NCBI RefSeq assembly: GCF_040544555.1
Contig: NZ_JBEPKD010000021.1
Coordinates: 1 to 64,000 of the forward strand
Length of the DNA: 64,000 nucleotides
Direction: 5' to 3'
DNA from: Halalkalibacter oceani
GTDB taxonomy: Bacteria > Bacillota > Bacilli > Bacillales > Bacillaceae_D
Each line of letters opens with the position of its first letter. The first letter of the stretch is position 1. The position numbers and the translations under genes were made by a program. Positions 43,329-52,695 of the stretch are shown here, piece after piece. The notes under the pieces are model-generated. The model was not told where the DNA came from, made no database searches, and worked only from the letters and a program-made list of their open reading frames with translations.

Positions 43329-43493
43329 TGAGAACACTTCTTTTCTTCATAACTATTCCCTATCAAGCTAAATAAACCCTCCTTTCATGTTATCCGTTTT
43401 TTGAATTTCTCAAACAGCAAACGTTCCGAATACAAAAACTAAAAAACAGCCAAGCGGTTCACGCATCGTCGGAAGATGTATTGCATATTGATA

Positions 43494-43507
43494 AGAAAAC
43501 GCTTTCG
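43494..43507 (+). promoter_or_regulatory. cre-like site in the sigL promoter
   Basis: AGAAAACGCTTTCG matches the cre consensus TGWAANCGNTNWCA at all fixed positions but the two end ones. It covers the -35 region of the promoter at 43518. sigL is catabolite repressed in B. subtilis. Confidence 0.55.
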
Positions 43508-43517
43508 TTGGAAAATG

Positions 43518-43526
43518 TGCTATAAT
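43518..43526 (+). promoter_or_regulatory. Extended -10 promoter of sigL
   Basis: TGC-TATAAT, 22 bases before the start codon, without a good -35 box. Confidence 0.55.
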
Positions 43527-43547
43527 AAAAACGGGAGGAGGTTTGGC

Positions 43548-44882
43548 ATGGAATTTGGACTTTTTCAGCAGCAGTCAACAAGCCTCGTGATGACTCAGGA
43601 GTTGAGTCAGGCGATTCGTTTATTGCAATATTCAGCCGCGGACCTGACGGCGTTCCTTCAGGAGCAGGCGCTTGAAAACCCGTTACTGGACGTGCAGGAG
43701 CAGCCTGATGAAAAAGTGGTGAAAGAAGAGTTTTCTGATGTGCACGCCTACCCGGTCTATGAGCAATCAGGCCGCGAGGAAAGAATGTCACCGCTTGATT
43801 ATGCCGTCATCGACCGCAGAAGTTTAAATGATCATTTACTCGCCCAACTCACCGAGTTGCGCCTATCTCACCAAACGAAGAAGCTAATTACTTATTTTAT
43901 TTATAGTTTAAGAGAGGATGGTTATTTTTCACGGCCTTTTGAAGAAATTTGTCAAGAGGCGCAAATAACCGTTGAACAAGGAGAAGAATTGCTGGAGATT
44001 CTGCAACGTTTTGAGCCGGCCGGGGTCGGCGCGAGAAATTTGCAGGAATGTCTGCTGCTGCAGCTGGAGCGGCTGCCGAAGCGTCAACCGTTAGCTGAAA
44101 AAATCGTCGAGCTGTATATGGACGAATTCGCCAGGCGAAAATGGAAAGACGTCTCGCTTGCCCTTCATGTAACATTACATGATATCCAGAAGGTCAATGA
44201 CCTGATCCGAACACTTGATCCAAGACCAGGCTTGCAATTTAGTGCAGAACCGATTCCATTTGTGACGCCAGAAATCAAAATTTTCCGAGAACAGGACCGG
44301 CTCCATGTTCAGCTTAATGATGAGCTTATTCCAACGATTCGTCTCAATACCCACTATGAACGATTGTTGCTCAGCTCAAAGGATCGAACCGCTTCAGAAT
44401 ACGCGAAGGAAAAGGTGCAGCAAGTACACTGGCTGATCCGAAGCATTCAGCAGCGGCAGCAGACGATTATCAAAGTTGGTGAGGCGATCGCGAGGCACCA
44501 GGTTGAGTATTTTCTGTATAATGGTGTGCTGAAGCCATTGACGTTAAAGCAAATCGCCGACGAAATTGGCGTGCATGAATCAACGGTGAGCCGGGCGACT
44601 ACGAATAAATATGCGGAAACGCCGCGGGGAGTCATTGAACTGAAAGCTCTATTCTCCTCCGCCGTGAAAACAAGCGTCGGCGACAGCGCGTCGAGCCAAT
44701 CGATTAAAGAGCATATGAAGCAATTAATTGCGAAAGAAAATAAGCAAAAGCCGCTTTCAGATGCTAAAATAGTAGCGGAGCTTAAAGCGCAGGAAGGGAT
44801 AACGGTTTCCAGAAGAGCAATCGCCAAATACCGTGATGAGCTGGGAATTCCGTCTTCATCTAAACGAAAGCGTTTTGAGTAA
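43548..44882 (+). CDS. rpoN: RNA polymerase sigma-54 factor (SigL)
   Basis: Enhancer-dependent sigma factor; in Bacillus it serves levanase, arginine, acetoin and branched-chain keto acid genes. 444 aa. Gln/Leu-rich activator region I (TQELSQAIRLLQYSAADL), core-binding region, helix-turn-helix (VHESTVSRATTNKYAETPRG), and the RpoN box (SRRAIAKYRDELGI) near the end. ATG 43548 follows GGAGGAGG. Convincing sigma-54 promoters were not seen inside this window. Confidence 0.95.
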   Translation: MEFGLFQQQSTSLVMTQELSQAIRLLQYSAADLTAFLQEQALENPLLDVQEQPDEKVVKEEFSDVHAYPVYEQSGREERMSPLDYAVIDRRSLNDHLLAQLTELRLSHQTKKLITYFIYSLREDGYFSRPFEEICQEAQITVEQGEELLEILQRFEPAGVGARNLQECLLLQLERLPKRQPLAEKIVELYMDEFARRKWKDVSLALHVTLHDIQKVNDLIRTLDPRPGLQFSAEPIPFVTPEIKIFREQDRLHVQLNDELIPTIRLNTHYERLLLSSKDRTASEYAKEKVQQVHWLIRSIQQRQQTIIKVGEAIARHQVEYFLYNGVLKPLTLKQIADEIGVHESTVSRATTNKYAETPRGVIELKALFSSAVKTSVGDSASSQSIKEHMKQLIAKENKQKPLSDAKIVAELKAQEGITVSRRAIAKYRDELGIPSSSKRKRFE

Positions 44883-44908
44883 ATGAATAAAAAGGGAGAT
44901 CAGGACGG

Positions 44909-45157
44909 ATGCTAGAGGTAGAGCTGTTGTCTAAAACGGATTGCCCGCTTTGTGATAAAGCAGAGACGGTGCTGGAGGAGCTGAAGCGGGACATTCCGTT
45001 TACGCTGACAATTATTGATATTTATCAGGACGATCAGTTGTTGGAAAAGTATCAAATTATGATCCCGGTCGTCCGGATTGGAGCCGAAGAAGTCGATTTT
45101 GGCCAGATTTCAAAGGAGAAGGTAAGGAAGCGTTTGCTTGAAAGGGAAGGAAGCTAA
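44909..45157 (+). CDS. Glutaredoxin/thioredoxin-like small protein (DUF836 type)
   Basis: 82-aa thioredoxin-fold protein with a redox pair Cys12-Pro-Leu-Cys15 (KTDCPLCDKAE) and a cis-Pro (MIPVVRIG). Small glutaredoxin-like proteins of this sort commonly sit between sigL and cggR in Bacillaceae; the client is unknown. Start behind AAAGGGAG, 26 bases after sigL, so probably co-transcribed with it. Confidence 0.82.
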   Translation: MLEVELLSKTDCPLCDKAETVLEELKRDIPFTLTIIDIYQDDQLLEKYQIMIPVVRIGAEEVDFGQISKEKVRKRLLEREGS

Positions 45158-45204
45158 GAAAAACGCTGCGCGCTTTTCTTAAAAAAATTCGAGTGAAATA
45201 TAAC

Positions 45205-45233
45205 TTGTCGCCTGACCTTATCCTTGTTAAAAT
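45205..45233 (+). promoter_or_regulatory. Promoter of the cggR-gapA operon
   Basis: TTGTCG (45205-45210), 17-base spacer, TAAAAT (45228-45233). The CggR operator lies about 40-75 bases downstream, as in B. subtilis. Confidence 0.75.
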
Positions 45234-45272
45234 AAAAGCGTAGATAAGGATCTGGTCTTTTTTTGGCTATAT

Positions 45273-45309
45273 CGGGACAGAAAAAGTCTATGAGGGACAT
45301 ATTATGTCC
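45273..45309 (+). promoter_or_regulatory. CggR operator
   Basis: Two half operators: CGGGACAGAAAAAGTC (45273-45288 region) and the palindrome GGGACATATTATGTCC (45294-45309). The arrangement matches the double CggR operator of B. subtilis between promoter and cggR; fructose-1,6-bisphosphate releases the repressor there. Confidence 0.85.
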
Positions 45310-45326
45310 AACTAGGAGTGTGGCAG

Positions 45327-46358
45327 ATGCAAGGATTATTGGATATCCAAAAGAAATTATTGCCGGATCTGCTTGATGTGATGGTAAAGCGCTATCGGAT
45401 TCTCCATTATATTAAGCTGATGCAACCAATTGGAAGGCGCAGTCTATCTACAAATCTTCAGCTATCAGAGCGGGTGCTAAGAGGCGAGGTAACGTTTCTG
45501 AAAGAGCAGGGCCTTGTGCACTTTGCGACCTCGGGAATGAGTGTGACCGAAGAAGGCGAGCAGCTTTTCAGTCAGCTTGAAGATGTGATGAAGGAGCTTT
45601 TAGGATTAAGGCATTTGGAAGTGAGCCTTTCCCAACAGCTCGGCGTAAAGCAGGTGCTTGTTGTCGCCGGAGATAGCGACGAGGATTCCTGGGTGAAGCG
45701 TGAAATGGGGCGGGCCTGTATCGGCGAATTAAAAGCAAGGCTAAGGCCAAAGGATGTCGTTGCCGTAATGGGAGGGACAACATTGGCGGCCGTCGCGGAA
45801 ATGATGACGCCCGATACGCAAACGCGTGAAGTTGTGTTTGTGCCGGCTCGTGGCGGGCTTGGTGAACAGGTTGAGAATCAGGCCAATACGATCAGTGCCG
45901 AGTTTGCGAGCCGCGCCAAGGCGCAGTACCGCCTGCTGCATGTGCCTGATCAGCTAAGTGAAGAGGCGTATACATCGCTTGTATTAGAACCGTCCGTGCA
46001 GGATATCCTAAAGCTGATAAAGTCTGCTAGCACGGTTATCCACGGCATCGGTGATGCTCAAATGATGGCGGAGCGTCGGGATTCTTCCGGTTCGTTTATC
46101 GATAAGCTGAAACGGGAAGAGGCGGTAGCAGAAGCATTTGGCTACTACTTTAACCGGGCCGGTCAGCCGATTCATAAGCAACGAACGATCGGTCTCCAGC
46201 TGGATGATTTAGGTGAGCACAAATATGTCATCTCTGTTGCCGGTGGGCGTTCAAAGGCAGAAGCGATTGCGGCTTATATGAAGTACCGGCCGAGCGATGT
46301 CCTCATTACAGATGAAGCAGCAGCCAGATCACTGCTACGTGTCCCGGGGAATGAATGA
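45327..46358 (+). CDS. cggR: Central glycolytic genes regulator CggR
   Basis: SorC-family repressor of the glycolytic operon, responding to fructose-1,6-bisphosphate. 343 aa: N-terminal winged helix (GRRSLSTNLQLSERVLRGEV), then a sugar-phosphate-binding domain (MGGTTLAAVAEMM, PARGGLGEQVENQANTI, GIGDAQMMAERR). ATG 45327 follows AGGAG; GTG 45318 in frame lies on that site. First gene of cggR-gapA-pgk-tpiA-gpmI-eno with its operator just upstream. Confidence 0.95.
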   Translation: MQGLLDIQKKLLPDLLDVMVKRYRILHYIKLMQPIGRRSLSTNLQLSERVLRGEVTFLKEQGLVHFATSGMSVTEEGEQLFSQLEDVMKELLGLRHLEVSLSQQLGVKQVLVVAGDSDEDSWVKREMGRACIGELKARLRPKDVVAVMGGTTLAAVAEMMTPDTQTREVVFVPARGGLGEQVENQANTISAEFASRAKAQYRLLHVPDQLSEEAYTSLVLEPSVQDILKLIKSASTVIHGIGDAQMMAERRDSSGSFIDKLKREEAVAEAFGYYFNRAGQPIHKQRTIGLQLDDLGEHKYVISVAGGRSKAEAIAAYMKYRPSDVLITDEAAARSLLRVPGNE

Positions 46359-46497
46359 AGAATACAGGGCTTCCTATAGCATGGCTGGAAACTGTCTGAT
46401 GCATGCGGATGAACTGTAGAAGGTGGATGGAATGGCAATTGACTTTCCAGCACCGAAAATAAACTGAGTAGCCTTAAACTTTTAGGAGGAATGTAAG

Positions 46498-47505
46498 ATG
46501 ACAACAAAAATTGGAATTAATGGTTTCGGCCGGATTGGTCGTAATGTCTTCCGTGCAGCGTTGAAAAACCCGAATGTAGAAGTAGTGGCGATCAATGATT
46601 TAACCGATGCGAAGATGCTAGCTCACTTGTTAAAGTATGATTCTGTACACGGAAAGCTCGACGCTGACGTGTCGGTGCAGGAAAATGCGTTAATTGTGAA
46701 CGGGCAGGAAATCAACGTTTCTGCTGAACGCGACCCGGCTAAGCTTGCCTGGAATGAGCGCGGAGTGGAAATTGTTGTTGAATCGACAGGCTTCTTCACG
46801 AAGCGGGCTGATGCGGCAAAACATATTGAAGCAGGAGCGAAGAAGGTCATTATTTCTGCACCGGCTTCCGATGAAGATATTACAATTGTTATGGGAGTAA
46901 ATGAAGAAAAATATGATGCGGCCAGCCACCATGTCATTTCTAATGCTTCTTGTACAACAAACTGCCTTGCGCCGTTTGCGAAAGTACTTAATGATAAATT
47001 TGGCATCAAGCGCGGCATGATGACAACTGTTCACTCGTATACGAATGACCAGCAAATTCTTGATTTGCCGCATAAAGACTACCGTCGTGCGCGTGCCGCA
47101 GCGGAAAATATTATTCCAACGACGACAGGCGCTGCGAAAGCCGTTGCTCTCGTATTGCCTGAGCTTAAAGGAAAGCTGAATGGCGGTGCCATGCGTGTAC
47201 CGACGCCTAACGTTTCACTAGTTGATTTAGTAGCGGAACTGAATCAGGATGTGACAGTGGAAGAAGTTAACGCCGCATTCCAGGCAGCTGCGGAAGGTCC
47301 GTTAAAAGGCATTCTTGCTTACAGTGAAGAGCCGCTTGTTTCAGGGGACTACAATGGCAATCCGGCATCTTCGACAATCGATGCTCTTTCCACGATGGTG
47401 ATGGAAGGTAACATGGTCAAGGTCATCTCTTGGTATGATAACGAATCAGGCTATTCACACCGCGTGATTGATCTTGTTGAATATATGGCGAAGCAAGGTC
47501 TATAA
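46498..47505 (+). CDS. gapA: Glyceraldehyde-3-phosphate dehydrogenase (glycolytic)
   Basis: NAD-dependent oxidation of glyceraldehyde-3-phosphate. 335 aa. NAD motif GINGFGRIGRNVFR, catalytic Cys in SNASCTTNCLAP (about 152) and the HSYTNDQ loop. Start ATG 46498 behind AGGAGGAATG, a strong ribosome site in keeping with high expression. Separated from cggR by 139 bases, where B. subtilis processes the transcript. Confidence 0.97.
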   Translation: MTTKIGINGFGRIGRNVFRAALKNPNVEVVAINDLTDAKMLAHLLKYDSVHGKLDADVSVQENALIVNGQEINVSAERDPAKLAWNERGVEIVVESTGFFTKRADAAKHIEAGAKKVIISAPASDEDITIVMGVNEEKYDAASHHVISNASCTTNCLAPFAKVLNDKFGIKRGMMTTVHSYTNDQQILDLPHKDYRRARAAAENIIPTTTGAAKAVALVLPELKGKLNGGAMRVPTPNVSLVDLVAELNQDVTVEEVNAAFQAAAEGPLKGILAYSEEPLVSGDYNGNPASSTIDALSTMVMEGNMVKVISWYDNESGYSHRVIDLVEYMAKQGL

Positions 47506-47519
47506 TCAAGTAGACGGAT

Positions 47520-47556
47520 GCAGAGAGGAGAAAAATAATTCTGCCTCTCTTTTTCC
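47520..47556 (+). terminator. Attenuator-like hairpin between gapA and pgk
   Basis: AGAGAGG (47522-47528) pairs with CCTCTCT (47544-47550), loop of 15, followed by TTTTCC. Such a partial terminator would give more cggR-gapA than full operon transcript. Confidence 0.6.
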
Positions 47557-47597
47557 GCTGTTTGTAGAATGTTTTGGTGAATAAGGAGGTTAGCGGC

Positions 47598-48782
47598 TTG
47601 AACAAAATAACGTTGCATGATTTGGAACTGAAAGGAAAAAAGGTCTTCTGCCGAGTAGACTTTAACGTCCCGATGAAAGATGGGGTCATTACAGATGAAA
47701 CCCGGATCCGGGCTGCCCTTCCGACGATCGAATACTTAATCGGACAAGGAGCGCGGGTTTTGCTCGCCTCGCATCTTGGTCGTCCAAAAGGAGAAGTGGT
47801 GGAAGAACTGCGGCTTGCCCCTGTCGCCACACGCTTGGGAGAATTGCTTGGAAAAGACGTTAAGATGGTTACGGAAGCTTATGGACCGGTTGCGCAGGAA
47901 GCGGCAGCGGCGTTACAGGACGGCGAAGTCGCTCTTCTTGAGAACGTCCGCTTTTACCCGGGAGAAGAGAAAAACGATCCTGAACTGGCAAAAGCCTTTG
48001 CCGAACTGGCGGACCTGTATGTCAATGACGCGTTTGGCGCGGCACACCGGGCTCATGCTTCGACAGAAGGGATTGCTCATCATCTTCAGGCGGCGGCTGG
48101 ATTTTTAATGGAAAAGGAGCTGGATGTGCTTGGCAAAGCGCTGTCCGATCCGGAGCGGCCATTTACCGCAATTATCGGCGGAGCTAAAGTGAAAGATAAA
48201 ATTGGCGTGATTGATCATTTGCTTGATAAAGTCGACAATTTGATCATCGGCGGCGGTCTTGCTTATACATTTGTGAAAGCGTGCGGCCATGAAGTCGGAA
48301 AATCGTTGCTGGAAGAAGATAAAATTGACCTTGCCGCATCATTTATGGAAAAAGCGAAGGCGAACGGGGTACAGTTTCATTTACCGCTTGATGTCACCGT
48401 AGCCGATGATTTTTCAGATGATGCGAACAAAAAAGTGGTGGATATCGATTCCATTCCCGCCGATTGGGAAGCATTGGATATCGGGCCGAAAACGATTGAT
48501 ACATATCGTAAGGTCATCGAACAGTCGAAGCTCGTCATTTGGAATGGCCCGATGGGCGTCTTTGAGCTTGACTCATTTGCAAAAGGAACGAAAGGTGTTG
48601 CTGAGGCGCTTGCGGCGAGCACGGACACGTATTCGGTTATCGGCGGTGGCGATTCAGCCGCCGCGGTGGAAAAGTTTAAGCTTGCTGATAAAATGAGCCA
48701 CATTTCCACAGGTGGCGGTGCGTCATTGGAATTTATGGAAGGCAAGCAGCTTCCAGGTGTTGTCGCATTAACGGATAAATAA
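47598..48782 (+). CDS. pgk: Phosphoglycerate kinase
   Basis: Makes ATP from 1,3-bisphosphoglycerate. 394 aa, the usual length. Motifs FCRVDFNVPMKDG near the start, ASHLGRPKG, and GGGDSAAA near the end. TTG 47598 is chosen because AAGGAGG lies 9 bases upstream and MNKITLHDLELKG aligns with the family; the frame opens at 47574 without a ribosome site. Confidence 0.97.
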   Translation: MNKITLHDLELKGKKVFCRVDFNVPMKDGVITDETRIRAALPTIEYLIGQGARVLLASHLGRPKGEVVEELRLAPVATRLGELLGKDVKMVTEAYGPVAQEAAAALQDGEVALLENVRFYPGEEKNDPELAKAFAELADLYVNDAFGAAHRAHASTEGIAHHLQAAAGFLMEKELDVLGKALSDPERPFTAIIGGAKVKDKIGVIDHLLDKVDNLIIGGGLAYTFVKACGHEVGKSLLEEDKIDLAASFMEKAKANGVQFHLPLDVTVADDFSDDANKKVVDIDSIPADWEALDIGPKTIDTYRKVIEQSKLVIWNGPMGVFELDSFAKGTKGVAEALAASTDTYSVIGGGDSAAAVEKFKLADKMSHISTGGGASLEFMEGKQLPGVVALTDK

Positions 48783-48810
48783 GCAGGAAAGAATTAAAAG
48801 AGGTGAAATA

Positions 48811-49566
48811 ATGCGTAAAGCAATTATTGCAGGAAACTGGAAAATGAACAAAACGCTCGGCGAAGCAAAGCAATTTGTGCAGGAAGTAAAAGAAAGCATT
48901 CCTTCAGCAGCAGCGGTTGATGCAGTCGTCTGTGCGCCGGCCCTTTTTTTAGAAAGCCTGGTGAAGGAAGCAGCTGGAACGGATTTAAAAGTCGGTGCAC
49001 AAAATGTCCACTTTGAAGAAAGCGGCGCGTTCACAGGAGAAATCAGCCCTGTCGCTTTGGCTGATATGAATGTCGACTATGTCATTATCGGCCACTCGGA
49101 GCGGCGTGAAATGTTTGCGGAAACGGATGAAACCGTCAATAAAAAGGTGAAAGCCGCTTTTGCCCATCAGCTGACTCCGATTATGTGCTGCGGCGAGACG
49201 GATGCCGAACGTGAAGCAGGAAAAACAAATGACGTTGTCAAATCTCAAGTAGAGGCTGGCCTAGACGGTCTCAATGAGGAGCAAATCAAACAAACGGTGA
49301 TTGCTTATGAGCCAATCTGGGCGATCGGTACCGGGAAATCGTCCTCTGCTGATGATGCGAATGAAGTGTGCCGCTATATTCGTCAAGTGGTAGCTGAACA
49401 GTTTTCCGCAGAAGCGGCGCAGGCGATCAGAATACAGTATGGCGGAAGTGTAAAACCTGCTAATATAAAAGAGTATATGGCTCAATCTGACATTGATGGG
49501 GCACTTGTTGGCGGGGCGAGCCTGGAACCTGCATCGTTTGTCGCGTTAGTGGAGGCGGCTCAATGA
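48811..49566 (+). CDS. tpiA: Triosephosphate isomerase
   Basis: Interconverts dihydroxyacetone phosphate and glyceraldehyde-3-phosphate. 251 aa. Motifs NWKMNK, electrophile His in IGHSERRE, and catalytic Glu in AYEPIWAIGTGK. Ends in an ATGA overlap with gpmI. Confidence 0.97.
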   Translation: MRKAIIAGNWKMNKTLGEAKQFVQEVKESIPSAAAVDAVVCAPALFLESLVKEAAGTDLKVGAQNVHFEESGAFTGEISPVALADMNVDYVIIGHSERREMFAETDETVNKKVKAAFAHQLTPIMCCGETDAEREAGKTNDVVKSQVEAGLDGLNEEQIKQTVIAYEPIWAIGTGKSSSADDANEVCRYIRQVVAEQFSAEAAQAIRIQYGGSVKPANIKEYMAQSDIDGALVGGASLEPASFVALVEAAQ

Positions 49567-51092
49567 GTAGGAAGCCGGTAGCTTTGATTATCCTTGATGG
49601 TTTTGCGATCCGTGATGAAGTTATTGGCAACGCGGTGGCGCAGGCCCGGAAGCCGAATTTCGACCGTTATTGGGAGCAGTATCCGCATGCGACGCTGGAA
49701 GCCCAGGGCGAGGCGGTTGGATTGCCGCAAGGACAGATGGGAAATTCCGAGGTTGGTCATTTAAACATCGGTGCCGGCCGGATCGTCTACCAGAGCTTAA
49801 CGCGGGTTAATCTCTCCATTCGGGAAGGTGAGTTTTTTGAAAATGAAACCTTTTTGAATGCGATGAACCATGTGAAAGCAAAGAAAAGTGCATTACATAT
49901 TTATGGCTTGCTTTCTGACGGGGGCATTCATAGCCATATTGATCACTTGTTTGCTTTGCTTGAGCTGGCGAAAAGAGAACAAGTCGACAACGTCTATATT
50001 CACGGTTTTCTTGATGGACGTGATGTTGGACAAACATCGGCCGAAGTCTACGTGCGCGGTCTTCAGGAAAAGCTCGATGAGCTTGGCCTTGGCGAAATCG
50101 CTTCGCTGCACGGCCGCTATTATGCGATGGACCGCGATAAGCGCTGGGAGCGCGTTAACAAATCGTACCGCGCGATGGTGTATGGCGAAGGGCCAACCTA
50201 CAGTGCTCCGCTTGAAGTGATCACGGATAATTACAAGAATGGCATTTTTGATGAATTTATCATTCCATCGGTCATCACCCGCGAAAATGGCGCGCCGGTC
50301 GCGACGATTCAGGATGATGATGCGGTCATCTTTTTTAACTTCCGCCCTGACCGCGCGATTCAAATGTCCCAAGTATTTACGAACGATGATTTCCGCGGCT
50401 TTGACCGCGGGGAGAAGCAGCCGAAGCGGCTTCATTATGTCTGCCTGACCCATTTCAGCGAGACGGTCGATGGCTTTGTTGCGTTTAAACCGACGAACCT
50501 CGATAATACGCTAGGTGAAGTGCTCGCGCAGCAGAAGTTTACCCAGCTGCGAATTGCCGAGACGGAAAAATATCCGCATGTCACTTTCTTTTTCAGTGGA
50601 GGACGTGAGGAGCCGTTTCCGGGAGAGGATCGGATTTTAATTGACTCTCCAAAGGTGGCGACGTATGATTTGCAGCCGGAGATGAGCGCCTATGAAGTAA
50701 CGGAGGCGCTGCTTGCCGATATTGAGGCTGACCGCCATGACGCGATTATTTTAAACTTTGCCAACCCTGATATGGTCGGACATTCCGGGATGCTCGAACC
50801 GACAATAAAAGCGGTCGAAACCGTTGATGAATGTTTGGGTCGGATCGTCGACGCGATTCTGGCGAAAGGTGGCGCGGCCATTATCACGGCGGATCATGGT
50901 AACGCTGACGAAGTTGTGACATTGGATGGGAAGCCGATGACTGCCCATACGACGAATCACGTGCCGGTTATTGTGACCGAAAAAGGAGTAACGTTACGTA
51001 CGGATGGGATTTTAGCCGACCTGGCTCCAACGGTGCTGAAGCTGTTGCAGGCTGAACAGCCGCCTGAAATGACAGGGAAGCCATTATTTTAA
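49563..51092 (+). CDS. gpmI: 2,3-bisphosphoglycerate-independent phosphoglycerate mutase
   Basis: Mn-dependent mutase of the alkaline-phosphatase superfamily. 509 aa. Phosphoserine site MGNSEVGHLNIGAGR (Ser about 62), metal motifs NFANPDMVGHSG and TADHGNADE. Mn dependence makes the Bacillus enzyme pH sensitive during sporulation. Start overlaps the tpiA stop. Confidence 0.96.
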   Translation: MSRKPVALIILDGFAIRDEVIGNAVAQARKPNFDRYWEQYPHATLEAQGEAVGLPQGQMGNSEVGHLNIGAGRIVYQSLTRVNLSIREGEFFENETFLNAMNHVKAKKSALHIYGLLSDGGIHSHIDHLFALLELAKREQVDNVYIHGFLDGRDVGQTSAEVYVRGLQEKLDELGLGEIASLHGRYYAMDRDKRWERVNKSYRAMVYGEGPTYSAPLEVITDNYKNGIFDEFIIPSVITRENGAPVATIQDDDAVIFFNFRPDRAIQMSQVFTNDDFRGFDRGEKQPKRLHYVCLTHFSETVDGFVAFKPTNLDNTLGEVLAQQKFTQLRIAETEKYPHVTFFFSGGREEPFPGEDRILIDSPKVATYDLQPEMSAYEVTEALLADIEADRHDAIILNFANPDMVGHSGMLEPTIKAVETVDECLGRIVDAILAKGGAAIITADHGNADEVVTLDGKPMTAHTTNHVPVIVTEKGVTLRTDGILADLAPTVLKLLQAEQPPEMTGKPLF

Positions 51093-51109
51093 TTTGATAA
51101 ACTAAAAAA

Positions 51110-51167
51110 GCGATGAGCGGCCTCACTACAGGTTTCGCGCCTGAGGAGACCGGGGCCCTTTTCTGTA
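51110..51167 (+). other. GC-rich interrupted hairpin between gpmI and eno
   Basis: GGCCTCA..CAGG and CCTGAGG..GGCC can pair with gaps, followed by CTTTT. It could reduce read-through or protect transcript ends; evidence is slight. Confidence 0.35.
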
Positions 51168-51235
51168 AGCGGGTAGTGAAGCACGCCATCGCCATTTGAA
51201 ACCGCCCCATATTTTACTAAAGGAGTGAATGTAAT

Positions 51236-52525
51236 ATGACAATGATTACAGATGTATATGCTCGTGAAGTACTTGATTCCCGCGGGAATCCGACAGTAGA
51301 GGTGGAAGTTTATTTAGAATCGGGAGCAATGGGCCGTGCGCTCGTACCAAGTGGTGCCTCGACTGGTGAGTATGAAGCCGTTGAACTGCGTGACGGGGGC
51401 GAGCGTTATATGGGCAAAGGCGTCCTGCAAGCGGTTGATAATGTCAATGAAATCATTGCCCCTGAGCTGATCGGCTTTGACGCGCTTGATCAGGTTGGGA
51501 TCGACCAGATGATGATCGAGCTTGATGGAACGGATAATAAAGGCAAGCTTGGAGCAAACGCAATCCTCGGTGTGTCAATGGCTGTCGCTCATGCTGCCGC
51601 TGATGCGCTTGGACTGCCGTTGTACGTCTATTTGGGTGGATTCAATGCGAAGCAGCTTCCGGTGCCGATGATGAATATCATCAATGGCGGGGAGCATGCC
51701 GATAACAATGTTGATATCCAGGAATTCATGGTAATGCCGGTAGGTGCGCCAAACTTCCGTGAAGCATTGCGGATGGGAGCGGAAATTTTCCATAACCTGA
51801 AGGCTGTACTGAAGAGCAAAGGCTACAACACGGCAGTCGGCGATGAAGGCGGATTTGCGCCGAACCTTTCATCAAACGAAGAAGCCCTGTCAACGATTAT
51901 TGAAGCGATCGAAAAAGCAGGCTATAAGCCGGGTGAGGAAGTCAAGCTGGCGATGGACGTCGCGTCTTCTGAGCTGTTTAATAAAGAAGACGGGAAATAC
52001 CACCTGGCTGGAGAAGGAAAGGTGCTTTCTTCCGAGGAAATGGTGTCCTTCTACGAAGAGCTTGTCGCGAAATATCCGATCATTTCAATCGAGGATGGAT
52101 TGGATGAAAACGACTGGGAAGGCCATAAGCTGCTGACAGACCGCCTTGGCAAAAAAGTTCAGCTCGTCGGTGACGATTTGTTTGTGACGAATACGGCGAA
52201 GCTTTCAGAAGGCATTGAAAAAGGGGTCGGCAATTCGATTCTTATTAAGGTGAACCAAATCGGAACGTTGACAGAAACCTTTGAAGCGATTGAAATGGCG
52301 AAGCGCGCCGGCTACACGGCTGTCATCTCTCACCGTTCTGGTGAAACAGAAGATGCGACGATTGCGGATATCGCCGTCGCGACAAACGCCGGTCAAATTA
52401 AGACGGGTGCGCCATCACGGACAGACCGCGTCGCGAAGTACAATCAGCTGCTCCGCATTGAGGACGAGCTTGCCAACGTAGCAACCTACGGCGGCATTAA
52501 CGCGTTTTATAACTTGAAAAAATAA
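51236..52525 (+). CDS. eno: Enolase
   Basis: Converts 2-phosphoglycerate to phosphoenolpyruvate; also an RNA-degradosome partner in Bacillus. 429 aa. Motifs DSRGNPTVEVEV, catalytic Glu region VGDEGGFAPNL, metal site SIEDGLDENDWEG, and SHRSGETED. Start ATG 51236 behind AAAGGAGTG. Last gene of the glycolytic operon, closed by a strong terminator. Confidence 0.97.
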   Translation: MTMITDVYAREVLDSRGNPTVEVEVYLESGAMGRALVPSGASTGEYEAVELRDGGERYMGKGVLQAVDNVNEIIAPELIGFDALDQVGIDQMMIELDGTDNKGKLGANAILGVSMAVAHAAADALGLPLYVYLGGFNAKQLPVPMMNIINGGEHADNNVDIQEFMVMPVGAPNFREALRMGAEIFHNLKAVLKSKGYNTAVGDEGGFAPNLSSNEEALSTIIEAIEKAGYKPGEEVKLAMDVASSELFNKEDGKYHLAGEGKVLSSEEMVSFYEELVAKYPIISIEDGLDENDWEGHKLLTDRLGKKVQLVGDDLFVTNTAKLSEGIEKGVGNSILIKVNQIGTLTETFEAIEMAKRAGYTAVISHRSGETEDATIADIAVATNAGQIKTGAPSRTDRVAKYNQLLRIEDELANVATYGGINAFYNLKK

Positions 52526-52536
52526 AAATGTGAATA

Positions 52537-52582
52537 AACGCATGAGGTCAAGTGCAAAACACTGATCTCATGCGTTTTTTTT
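52537..52582 (+). terminator. Terminator after eno
   Basis: AAACGCATGAG(G)TCA(A)GTG pairs with CACTGA(T)CTCATGCGTTT, short loop, running into T8. Confidence 0.88.
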
Positions 52583-52636
52583 GAACGATAAGAAAGGATA
52601 GAATAATTCGTGGAAGGGCGATGGCTTCGGGCGTTA

Positions 52637-52672
52637 CGGCCGTCTGAAAGAACCCCGATTTCAGACGGCCTT
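52637..52672. repeat. Hairpin GGCCGTCTGAAA / TTTCAGACGGCC
   Basis: Perfect 12-bp inverted arms with an 11-base loop and no T tract, downstream of the eno terminator. Function unknown. Confidence 0.55.
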
Positions 52673-52695
52673 AAATGATTGTAACGGCTCCGCAC

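Noticed and set aside
43251..43547. tRNA gene near clpP
   Set aside because: B. subtilis has a tRNA near clpP, but no cloverleaf or T-arm sequence is visible here.
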